A model generated the notes under the pieces. It saw nothing but the letters and a program-made list of their open reading frames with translations. It made no database searches and was not told the DNA's origin. DNA of 64,000 nt from Planctomycetota bacterium (lineage in GTDB: Bacteria; Planctomycetota; UBA1135; UBA2386): positions 1-64,000 of the forward strand of contig JADLHO010000065.1 in NCBI GenBank assembly GCA_020848735.1, in the 5' to 3' direction. Position numbers and translations under genes: made by a program. Shown piece after piece: positions 1 to 6,948 of this stretch (positions are counted from its first letter, which is position 1; each line of letters opens with the position of its first letter).

Positions 1-125
1 ACGGACTCGACGCGAGCGCCTGGCAGGCCGTGCCCGCCGACGACCCGACGCGCCCGCGGGATGTCTCGATGATCGGCGACCTGCCGGTGAAGCGCAGCCT
101 CGAGGAGATGCTGCGCGAGAGCTGA
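1..125 (+). CDS. C-terminal fragment of a probable NAD-dependent sugar epimerase/reductase (SDR)
   Basis: Only the last 40 codons are present, read in the frame starting at base 3 and ending with TGA at 123-125. The tail RPRDVSMIGDLPVKRSLEEM resembles the C-terminus of extended SDR sugar nucleotide epimerases and dTDP-4-dehydrorhamnose reductases, where an RPxDVS-like segment is followed by a short helix containing LEE. It converges on an RmlC-like cupin with only 7 bases between the stops, which fits a deoxysugar role. The active site lies outside the window, so the family call is tentative. Confidence 0.35.
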   Translation, partial: GLDASAWQAVPADDPTRPRDVSMIGDLPVKRSLEEMLRES

Positions 126-132
126 GCTCCTC

Positions 133-669
133 TCAGCCCTTCTGCACCTGCCAGATCTCCGCGCCCAGGAAGTCCCAGGGCAGACGGCCCTCGTCGGTCT
201 CCTTGGGGTCGGGCGAGAACTGCACGTCGACGAAGTAGAGGATGCGGCCCTTCTCGCGCGCGAGGTTCGTGCAGCCGTGGGCGACGCCGGGGGGGATGCG
301 CACGAGGCGGTCCTTGCCGTCGCCGAGGACGAAACGCATGGTCGCGCCTTCGGTCTTGCTGCCCTTGCGGCAGTCGTGCAGGACGAGCATGAGCTTGTCG
401 TGCGGGGGCACGTACCACACGTCCGTCTGGCGGAGGTGCATGTGGTAGGCCTTGATCGCGCCGGGCTCGATCTCGCTGTAGTTGACCTGCTTGACCTCGA
501 AGCCCGGGAGCTGTGAGTGCAGGCCGGCGCTCAGGCGACCGAGCTCGGTGATGGCGCCGCCGTCGTCGACGAAGCGCTTGAGCTCGACGATCTCGACGCC
601 CTCGATGCGGGTCGCGGGCGCGTAGTTCTGGCGGAAGAAGGCGTCCTTGGACCGGGCGTTGAGTTCCAC
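133..669 (-). CDS. dTDP-4-dehydrorhamnose 3,5-epimerase-like cupin
   Basis: This is a 178-residue protein if it starts at the GTG at 667-669 (MELNARSKDAFF). The track ORF runs on to 1113, but that extension lies over the neighbouring gene in another frame and looks like shadow sequence. RmlC-like features are the KAYHMHLRQTDVWYV strand, IPPGVAHG (compare the RmlC FAHGF strand), and DEGRLPWDFLG near the end, which resembles the terminal DE...WDDP segment of RmlC. The length matches RmlC (about 180). RmlC epimerises C3 and C5 of the 4-keto sugar nucleotide in the rhamnose pathway. The usual RGLHYQ motif is altered, so it may act on another 4-keto sugar. Its stop lies 7 bases from the partial SDR gene, tail to tail. 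Confidence 0.65.
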   Translation of the reverse strand: MELNARSKDAFFRQNYAPATRIEGVEIVELKRFVDDGGAITELGRLSAGLHSQLPGFEVKQVNYSEIEPGAIKAYHMHLRQTDVWYVPPHDKLMLVLHDCRKGSKTEGATMRFVLGDGKDRLVRIPPGVAHGCTNLAREKGRILYFVDVQFSPDPKETDEGRLPWDFLGAEIWQVQKG

Positions 670-728
670 GTCGTTCTCGTTCGTCGGCCGTCGCGGGCCC
701 GGCACTGGATCGGGTCTCCGTGACGCTG

Positions 729-750
729 CGCGCGGGGCCTGCCCCGCGCG
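729..750 (-). terminator. GC-rich hairpin after the SUMF1 protein gene
   Basis: A perfect 9-bp stem (CGCGCGGGG/CCCCGCGCG) with a CCTG tetraloop begins 9 bases past the stop of the SUMF1 gene on the minus strand. It is a strong hairpin in the right place for transcription termination. There is no T-tract after it, so it may be a U-less or processing hairpin. Confidence 0.45.
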
Positions 751-758
751 AGCGGGCC

Positions 759-2660
759 TCACTTGCCCGCGATGCGCCAGTTGTTGTCGATGGCGGCTTC
801 GGCGAGCTTGACCTCGAGCTTGACGAGATAGGCCTTGCCCCGCGCCTCGGGGATCGTGGGGACGCCGAACACGAAGTTCAGGTGCTTGCTGTCGCGCTCG
901 TCGACGACGAGGCTCGCGGGCTCCTCGTACTTGCTCTTCGTCTCGGGGCGGTGCTTCACGGGGAAGGTGGCGACCGCCTCGCCGACGGCGTTGCGCACGA
1001 CCCACATGTGCGTGTCGGTCGGGATCTTGACCGCGCCGATGCGGACGAAGTCGACCTTGCCGTCGAGCACGTCCTGCTTCGTGATGCCGAAGCGCTTGAG
1101 CGGGGCTTCCCACTCGCCGCTGACGTCGTCGAGCTTGAGCTCGCCCTTGCCGGCCTTCGTCTTCGCGAGCTTCAGGTCCTTGCTGGCCTGCGCCAACGCG
1201 TCCTGCAGGGGCTTCGGCATCCCGGAGTGACGGAAGCAGAGCGAGTAGATGCCGGGCTCGAGCGCCGGCTCGGCGAGCTTCTCGGTGCTCGCCAGCGTCG
1301 CGAGCGCGAGCGGATTGTGCTGCTCGACCGTGGCTTCCATCAGGCGGTCGATCGACGACTTCTCGTCGTCGCTCGCATGGCTGACGGGCGCGAGCGAGAC
1401 GGCGTGGTAGGCCTGCACCAGCTTGCCGTCGCCGCCGAGTTCGTAGCGCTCGGCGCCGGTCTGGTCGGCGATGTTCGGCTTGCGGGTGCCGCCGAAGTGC
1501 GACCAGTCGTAGTCGAGCTTCAGCAAGGACGCGAGGTAGTCGCGCGCGGGCCGCTCGCTCTTCGCGAGACGGAAGCCGAGGGCCGAGGCCGTCTGGAAGT
1601 GCTCGGTCGCCGCGCGGGTCCAGATGCGGAGGTCGAGCCCGTTCTCGGTGCCGAACATCCCGCCCTTCACGACCACCTTCTCACCGGCGAACTTCGGGCG
1701 GTAGGCGAGCGCCTTCTGGAGCCGCGGCGAGTCCTTGCCCTTGAAGAGCTTCTCCTTGAAGAGCTTCTCGAGCTCCGACTGGTTCGCGGCGGCGTCGAAG
1801 GCATAGAAGCCGATCTCGCCCATCCACTCGTAGACGCCGAGCTGCATGTGCCCGTGGCCGAACTTGCCGACCGCGGCGTCGCCGTGGTGGCCGACGGGCC
1901 ACATCTTGTCGAACTTCGTGCCGCGCTTGATCGGGTTCGCCTTCGGGTCGTCGCCCCAGAGGTACTGCTTGGGCTCACCGCCGCTCGCGGCCCAGACCCA
2001 CTCGTACTCGGTGGGGATGCGCATCCCGAGCCAGGCCGCGTATGCGTTCGCGTCGCGCCACGAGACGTAGACGACCGGGCAATCCTCGCCGGGCGTGTCG
2101 CCGCCGTTGTAGCTCGGGATCGCGTACGGCAGCTCCTTCCAGTGCCGCTCCCAGTACGGCATGTACGGATCCTTCGCCGAGGGGAACTCGGCCTTGATCG
2201 CATCGCGGCGCTGCTCGAGGTCGTCCTTGCGGCCCTCGGCCCACCAGTGGTAGGGATAGCGATGACCGGTCTTCTCGACGAAGACCTTGTACTGCGCATT
2301 CGTCACCGGATAGCGCCCCATGAAGAAGGGCACGACCGTGACGGACTTGCGACCGAGCTCCGCATAGAGCTTCGTGACCTCGTCGAGGCGCTTCTCTTCG
2401 CTGAGCGGAAACGCCTTCTCGATGGCATCGAGGATGGTCTTGGGATCGGCGCCGATCGAGAAGGTGCCGCCGGGGACCGGCAGCATGTCGGACGGCAGCG
2501 CGCTGTTGCTCGGGGCGGGCGACTGCGCGGGGCCCTTTGCCGAGGCCTTCGCCGCACCGTTCGCGCCGACGGCCCGCGCGGGCTCCTGCGTCGCGAGCGG
2601 AAGGGTGCAGAGAGACGACACGACGAGCGCAGCGAGCGCGGGCGAGAGGGTTGGTCTCAT
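759..2660 (-). CDS. Secreted SUMF1 (FGE-sulfatase) domain protein
   Basis: This is a 633-residue protein with an N-terminal signal peptide (hydrophobic stretch to about residue 24, ending near TQE) and an Ala/Pro-rich linker. The SUMF1 domain covers about 58-375: MLPVPGGTFSIGADP, a GRYPVTNAQYKVFV strand, CPVVYVSWRDANAYAAWLG, RIPTEYEWVWAASGG, VYEWMGE, KGGMFG and a closing GFRLAK. This fold includes formylglycine-generating enzyme, but the Cys pair that FGE needs is not visible near the domain end. A binding or structural role is therefore more likely than sulfatase maturation. Residues 380-633 form a second region rich in beta segments with no family I recognise. It probably acts in the periplasm or at the cell surface. 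Upstream on the same strand lies an HD-GYP regulator 177 bases away. Confidence 0.8.
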   Translation of the reverse strand: MRPTLSPALAALVVSSLCTLPLATQEPARAVGANGAAKASAKGPAQSPAPSNSALPSDMLPVPGGTFSIGADPKTILDAIEKAFPLSEEKRLDEVTKLYAELGRKSVTVVPFFMGRYPVTNAQYKVFVEKTGHRYPYHWWAEGRKDDLEQRRDAIKAEFPSAKDPYMPYWERHWKELPYAIPSYNGGDTPGEDCPVVYVSWRDANAYAAWLGMRIPTEYEWVWAASGGEPKQYLWGDDPKANPIKRGTKFDKMWPVGHHGDAAVGKFGHGHMQLGVYEWMGEIGFYAFDAAANQSELEKLFKEKLFKGKDSPRLQKALAYRPKFAGEKVVVKGGMFGTENGLDLRIWTRAATEHFQTASALGFRLAKSERPARDYLASLLKLDYDWSHFGGTRKPNIADQTGAERYELGGDGKLVQAYHAVSLAPVSHASDDEKSSIDRLMEATVEQHNPLALATLASTEKLAEPALEPGIYSLCFRHSGMPKPLQDALAQASKDLKLAKTKAGKGELKLDDVSGEWEAPLKRFGITKQDVLDGKVDFVRIGAVKIPTDTHMWVVRNAVGEAVATFPVKHRPETKSKYEEPASLVVDERDSKHLNFVFGVPTIPEARGKAYLVKLEVKLAEAAIDNNWRIAGK

Positions 2661-2757
2661 GACGACGCGAGTCGGAGCGTGCGAGTGCTCCGGGATCCGC
2701 GGGGCGGAGGGGGACGCCGAGCCGGGGGGAGGAAGGCGCGCGGATTCTCCGGACGGA

Positions 2758-2778
2758 GGGGCCTTCGGCCAAGGCCCC
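2758..2778 (-). terminator. Hairpin downstream of the HD-GYP gene
   Basis: GGGGCCTT and AAGGCCCC form an 8-bp perfect stem around a CGGCC loop. It lies 60 bases after the stop of the HD-GYP regulator and 97 bases before the SUMF1 gene start, on the minus strand. No T-run follows, so terminator function is a guess from position and stability. Confidence 0.3.
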
Positions 2779-2837
2779 TATTCACGAGGATCGGGTGCCT
2801 GCCGGATTCGCGGCGCGTGCCGGCGTCCGTCCTGCGG

Positions 2838-3857
2838 TCAGAAGAGCAGGTCGGGGCGCGGCGCGAAGAAGCGCCGTCCTTCCCGCTCGAGCCCGTCCGC
2901 GACCAGCCTCGCGAGATCGGGATCGAAGTGACCGCCGGCCTGCTTGCGGAAGAAGGCGACGATCTCCTGGATCGGCCAGGCCGGCTTGTAGGACCGCGCT
3001 TCCGCCAGGGCGTCGTAGACCTCGGCGAGGATCAGGATCCGGCCCGGCAGGGCGACCTCTTCCCCGCGGAGGCGGTTGGGATACCCCGCACCGTCCCAGC
3101 GCTCATGGTGCTGGTAGACCCAGTTGCGCGCGTCGTCGCAGCCTTCCATCCCGGCCAGGATCTCGTAGCCCACCTGCGGGTGCTGCTCGATCACCTTGCG
3201 CTCGGCGGCGTCGAGCGGACCCTCCTTGCAGAGGATCGTGCGCGGCACGCCGACCTTCCCGATGTCATGGAGCAGAGCGGCGAGGCGCAGGGACTCGCGA
3301 TCCTCCCCGCTGACCCCGCAGCGCTCGGCGAGGCGATCCGTGTAGTGCACCACCCGCTCGGCATGGCCCGAGGTGGTCGGGTCCTTCGCCTCGATCATCC
3401 GCGGCACCACGGCGCTCAGGACGCGGTTCTGCCCCTCGAGCATGCGCGCCCGTCGTTCGGCAGACGCCGCGTGGATCGCGCGGGCGCAGGCGGCGATCAG
3501 CGACTCGGGCTCGACCGGCTTCACGACGATCTCGCGCACGCTGGCGCGGAGCGCGTCGACGGCGCCGCGGAAGCTCGGCTGGCCCGTCAGCATGACGACG
3601 GGCACCTCGGGGCGGCAGCGCCGCGCCGCCTCCGCGACGTCGTAGCCGAGCTCGTCGTCGCCGAGGTAGAGGTCCGTGAGGACGAGGTCGAAACGTTGCG
3701 ACGCCAACGCCGCGCGCGCCGCACCTAGCCCCGCCACGCGGGTCGGCTGACCGCCGGCAGCGACGACGATGTCGGTGAGCGTGCCGAGGACGACGGCTTC
3801 GTCGTCGACGATCAAGATGCGCCGCGAAGCGAGCGCGGGGGACTCGAGGATCGTCAC
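2838..3857 (-). CDS. Response regulator with HD-GYP phosphodiesterase output domain
   Basis: This 339-residue protein starts with GTG. The receiver domain (about 11-125) shows the acidic pair D18/D19, the phospho-acceptor D62 in LVLTDLYLGDD and K113 in VVKPVEP. The HD-GYP domain (about 145-335) has HAERV, H197-D198 in LLHDIGKVGVP, and the HHERWDGAGYP signature. All metal ligands expected from the family seem to be present, so it should hydrolyse cyclic di-GMP under control of a partner histidine kinase. No kinase gene lies next to it in the window. A TAACCA box ends 10 bases before the GTG and may be its -10 promoter element. Confidence 0.9.
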   Translation of the reverse strand: MTILESPALASRRILIVDDEAVVLGTLTDIVVAAGGQPTRVAGLGAARAALASQRFDLVLTDLYLGDDELGYDVAEAARRCRPEVPVVMLTGQPSFRGAVDALRASVREIVVKPVEPESLIAACARAIHAASAERRARMLEGQNRVLSAVVPRMIEAKDPTTSGHAERVVHYTDRLAERCGVSGEDRESLRLAALLHDIGKVGVPRTILCKEGPLDAAERKVIEQHPQVGYEILAGMEGCDDARNWVYQHHERWDGAGYPNRLRGEEVALPGRILILAEVYDALAEARSYKPAWPIQEIVAFFRKQAGGHFDPDLARLVADGLEREGRRFFAPRPDLLF

Positions 3858-4160
3858 GGGAGCAAGCTGGTTACGAGCCAGGCAAGTCGCAGCGCGCGGA
3901 GTTCGGTGTCGAAGCCCGCGGGAGCGCGGCGAGCCGAAGGGAGAACGAGCGGGAGCAAGCGGAGAGCGGCGGGGAGGCTAGCGATCCCTTGCCATGGGCG
4001 GAAGCCGTTTTTCCACAGGCTCTCCACGAGGATGTGGAAAGCTCCGCGCGCCGCAGCCCGCGCGCGTCGACCCGGCCGCACGGGCCTTGCCGCGCAGACG
4101 CGGCGTTGCAGTCCGAGGCTTCGGGGATAGTTTTCCACGCCCTCCTTCCCAGGCGCTGAC
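3858..4160. other. Divergent intergenic region with TTTTCCACA-like boxes
   Basis: This 303-base gap separates the HD-GYP regulator (minus) from the RluD-like gene (plus). No credible coding sequence is visible; the ORFs drawn across it are GC shadows. It holds TTTTCCACA at 4009-4017, the inverted copy TGTGGAAAG at 4033-4041 and TTTTCCACG at 4131-4139, which stand out as AT-rich words. They resemble DnaA boxes but could equally be operators for the flanking genes. Confidence 0.5.
3868..3873 (-). promoter_or_regulatory. Candidate -10 element (TAACCA) for the HD-GYP gene
   Basis: TAACCA on the minus strand ends 10 bases before the GTG at 3857. It belongs to a set of TA-containing hexamers placed 7-10 bases before start codons in this window, a spacing expected for leaderless or near-leaderless transcripts. 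No clear -35 box is visible. Confidence 0.3.
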
Positions 4161-5210
4161 TTGCCCGAGGCCGACGTCGAATCCAGTACCGGTGAGCCGG
4201 CCCGAGAGAACCCGAGCCCGGGCGCCGCGCTCGACGCCCCGGCGGCGTACGTGGTGCCGCCCGACGCGGCGGGAATGCGGCTCGACGTCTTCCTCACCCA
4301 GGCGGTGGGGGTCGACTCACGGCGGCGCGTGAAGGCGATCGGTCGCGCCGGCGGTCTGCTCCTCGACGGCAAGCCGGCGAAACCCGGCTGGACGGTGCAG
4401 GCCGGGCAGCGGGTCATGGTGCTGCCGGTGAAGGTCGCCGAGGACGAGGAGGAGGAGCCCGAGCCCCCGCCGCCGCTCTTCGACCCGCGCATCCTCTACG
4501 AGGACGGCCTGCTCCTCGTGATCGACAAGCCGCCCGGCATCGCGGCGCACCGGACCGAGAAGCCCCGGCCCGGCGAGACGAACCTCGCCGACGTGATGGA
4601 GCGCCTGCGGCCGGGGCTGAGCCTCGCCGGCGGCGAGGATCGCCCGGGCATCGTTCATCGGCTCGACAAGGAGACCTCGGGTCTGATGGTGCTCGCGCGG
4701 ACCGATGCCGCGCTGCTCGCGCTGAAGGCGCAGTTCAAGGCGCGCAGCGTCGAGAAGGAATACCGCGCGATCGTCTACGGCGAGCCGCGCTTCGACTCGG
4801 ACTGGATCGACCGGCCGATCCAACCCCATCCCGAGAAGCACGACCGCATGGTCGTCGTGAAGGAAGGCGGCCGTGAGGCCAGCACCTTCTACGAGGTGAT
4901 CGAGCGCTTCCGCGGCATGACCTACGTGCGCTGCCTCCCGAAGACCGGCCGCACGCACCAGATCCGCGTGCACATGGCGAGCATCGGCCACTCGCTGGTC
5001 GGCGATCGCCTCTACCGCTCGCGCAACCAGCAGCAGGCGGAGCTGCCGGCGGGCGCGCCGGACCCGCAGCGGCATTGTCTGCACGCGCTGCGGCTCTGCT
5101 TCGAACACCCGCACACGCATGAGCGGCTCTGCTTCGAGTCGCCCTTGCCGAAGGACCTCTCCGATCTGCTCGCGTGGCTCCGGGCGCAAGGCGGTGGAGC
5201 CGCGTCGTGA
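4161..5210 (+). CDS. RluD-type 23S rRNA pseudouridine synthase
   Basis: This protein of up to 349 residues starts with TTG at 4161. The first 30 residues are low-complexity, and an in-frame GTG at 4251 is an alternative start. An S4-like RNA-binding domain (about 38-90, GMRLDVFLTQAVG...GLLLDGKP) is followed by an acidic Glu/Pro linker. The catalytic domain runs from about 108: IDKPPGIAAH, catalytic D169 in HRLDKETSGLMVLA, and KTGRTHQIRVHMASIGH. This is the RluA/RluC/RluD family, which isomerises uridine in large-subunit rRNA. The exact target (rluD versus rluC) cannot be assigned by eye. The stop overlaps the GTG start of the SGNH gene (GTGA), implying translational coupling. Confidence 0.88.
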   Translation: MPEADVESSTGEPARENPSPGAALDAPAAYVVPPDAAGMRLDVFLTQAVGVDSRRRVKAIGRAGGLLLDGKPAKPGWTVQAGQRVMVLPVKVAEDEEEEPEPPPPLFDPRILYEDGLLLVIDKPPGIAAHRTEKPRPGETNLADVMERLRPGLSLAGGEDRPGIVHRLDKETSGLMVLARTDAALLALKAQFKARSVEKEYRAIVYGEPRFDSDWIDRPIQPHPEKHDRMVVVKEGGREASTFYEVIERFRGMTYVRCLPKTGRTHQIRVHMASIGHSLVGDRLYRSRNQQQAELPAGAPDPQRHCLHALRLCFEHPHTHERLCFESPLPKDLSDLLAWLRAQGGGAAS

Positions 5211-6922
5211 AGCCGCGCGCGACGAAGCGGCTGCGGGCGGTGCTGGTCGGCGTCGCACTCGGTCTCGTGGCGCTGGAGCTCGCGATGCAGGTCGTCGCGT
5301 ACCTCGCCTGGCGTCAGGGCGACGGCTTCCGCGTGCGCGCGGTCGACTCCCGGACTCGCGTCCTCTGCGTCGGGGACTCCTTCACCTTCGGACTCGGTGC
5401 CGGTCCCGAGCGCGGCTATCCGCAGCAGCTCGAGGCGCTGCTGCGCGGCGAGGGCCGCGAGCTCGCGGTCGTGAACGGCGGCAAGCCGGGGCAGGACTCG
5501 GCGGCGGTCTTGAGGCGACTGCCGCGGCAGCTCGAGATCGTCCAACCGACGGAGCTGCTCGTGCTCGTCGGCTACAACGATCGCTGGAGCCACCCGCAGG
5601 CGGTCACCGAGGAGGAACTGACGGCCGCGCGCGGAGCGGAGGGCTTTCCCCTGCGGCTGCGCACGGGGACCTTCGCCGCGCTCCTCGCGCACGCGCTCTT
5701 TGGCGGCGAATCGAGCGATGGCGACGCGGCCCCGGCATTCCTCGGCACCTGGCACGCGGGGGACTTCGAGATCGAACTCGGCGCGGACGGCGCGCTCCGC
5801 GTCGCGGAACGGCGCTCGCGCTGGCAGCTCGAGGGCGAGGAACTCCTGCTCTCCCTGGAACTCGACAAGGTGACGCGCGCGCGCTGGCGCATCGTCGGCG
5901 ACCGGCTGCAGCTCGAGATGGAGCCCGGCAAGCCGGCGCTCGAGTTCGAACGGGGTGCGGCCGCGACCCGGCCGGCGGATCGCGCGCGCCGACACCTCGA
6001 GCGCGGCGAGTCGGCCGCTGCCGAGGCGATCGTCTCGGCAGCGCTCGCGGGCGATCCGGGGGACGTCGAGCTCCGCGCGCTCGCCGTCGGCCTCGCCCAC
6101 CGCGCCGGCCGCGACGTGAGCGCCGAGCTCGCGGGGCTCCGCGCGGCGGCCGAGGGCGGCGCCGAGCGCGAGGTCACGGCGCTGGTCGAAGCGCTGTTCG
6201 AGACGGGGGCCTCGGAGGAGGGCGTGGCGCGGGCCTGCGCCTGGCTGCGCACGCGGCCGCACGAGTCACGGCTCTGGTGGGCGCTGACGCGGCACGTCGC
6301 GGCGCGCGAGCTCTCGGACCAGGCGATCCTCGCGACGATCGACGCGGCCCTGCCGCTGCTCGGCGAGGGCGAGGTCTGGCGCGCGGCTCTCCTCCGGCTG
6401 CGCGCGGGCGTGCTCCGCAACGGTCGGCGCGAGCCGGTCGCCGCGCTCGCGAGCGCGTTCGCCGCGGCGCTCGTCGACGGCAACAAGGCCCACGCGGTGA
6501 CCTGGCTGCAGAGCGGCGAGTTCTCGTCGGCCGAGGCCGATGCCGCGCTCGCCTCGCTCGACCTCGACGAGGACTCGCGCGCGAAGCTCGCGGCCTGGCG
6601 TGCGGAGGCCGCGCGCGGCGAGAGCGGTGCGAACCCCGTCCTCGGTCGCCACCTGCGTCGGATCGCGTCGCTCTGCCGTGACCGTGGCACGCGGCTCTTC
6701 CTCCTCCCGTACCCCGAGGACGAGGGCGGCCTCGGTCAGGTGATCCGCGACGTGGCGCGCGAGGAGGGCGCGACGCTCATCGACTGCGAGGACGAGTTCC
6801 GCGGCGAGCTGCGAGGGACGTCCCGCGACGCGCTGTTCGTCGCCGACGGCCATTGCAACGAGGCGGGCTATGGCGTGATGGCCCGACGGGCCGCGCAGGC
6901 CCTGCGCGCGTTCGTGCGCTGA
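5207..6922 (+). CDS. Membrane-anchored SGNH/GDSL hydrolase-like protein with large central insertion
   Basis: This is a 571-residue protein starting with the GTG at 5207 that overlaps the upstream stop; the track start at 5174 lies inside the previous gene. A transmembrane anchor spans about residues 9-34. SGNH blocks are split: VLCVGDSFTFG (S58), VVNGGKPGQDS and VGYND (N124) near the N-terminus, and DGHCNEAGYG (D547, H549) near the C-terminus. Between them, about 150-240 is beta-rich with a GTW...W pattern recalling lipocalin-like strands, and about 255-470 is Ala/Leu-rich helical with TPR-like spacing. Such proteins often modify or deacetylate polysaccharides, but the substrate is unknown. 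Product and catalytic activity are inferred. Confidence 0.7.
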   Translation: MKPRATKRLRAVLVGVALGLVALELAMQVVAYLAWRQGDGFRVRAVDSRTRVLCVGDSFTFGLGAGPERGYPQQLEALLRGEGRELAVVNGGKPGQDSAAVLRRLPRQLEIVQPTELLVLVGYNDRWSHPQAVTEEELTAARGAEGFPLRLRTGTFAALLAHALFGGESSDGDAAPAFLGTWHAGDFEIELGADGALRVAERRSRWQLEGEELLLSLELDKVTRARWRIVGDRLQLEMEPGKPALEFERGAAATRPADRARRHLERGESAAAEAIVSAALAGDPGDVELRALAVGLAHRAGRDVSAELAGLRAAAEGGAEREVTALVEALFETGASEEGVARACAWLRTRPHESRLWWALTRHVAARELSDQAILATIDAALPLLGEGEVWRAALLRLRAGVLRNGRREPVAALASAFAAALVDGNKAHAVTWLQSGEFSSAEADAALASLDLDEDSRAKLAAWRAEAARGESGANPVLGRHLRRIASLCRDRGTRLFLLPYPEDEGGLGQVIRDVAREEGATLIDCEDEFRGELRGTSRDALFVADGHCNEAGYGVMARRAAQALRAFVR

Positions 6923-6934
6923 GGCCCAACGCGC

Positions 6935-6940
6935 TACCCT
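6935..6940 (+). promoter_or_regulatory. Candidate -10 element (TACCCT) before the aldolase/SDR gene
   Basis: GCTACCCT places TACCCT 8 bases before the GTG at 6949, just after the upstream SGNH stop. It fits the TANNNT pattern at this spacing seen before several other operon heads here. Confidence 0.35.
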
Positions 6941-6948
6941 TCCGCGCC

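Noticed and set aside
670-1113. N-terminal extension of the RmlC-like ORF to 1113
   Set aside because: The extra 148 codons lie over the SUMF1 gene in another frame and are Arg/Gly-rich shadow text. RmlC length is reached from the GTG at 669.
759-2660. Sulfatase-activating formylglycine-generating enzyme
   Set aside because: Only the general SUMF1 fold is supported. The catalytic Cys pair is not seen, and no sulfatase gene is nearby.
720-3728. 1002-residue plus-strand ORF
   Set aside because: It is antisense to the SUMF1 and HD-GYP genes, both with clear domain motifs. Its own sequence is low-complexity Arg/Leu/Glu text typical of GC shadows.
4009-4139. Replication origin
   Set aside because: DnaA-like boxes are only three and imperfect, with no dnaA, dnaN or parAB genes nearby and no AT-rich unwinding region. 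It is kept only as a low-level observation.
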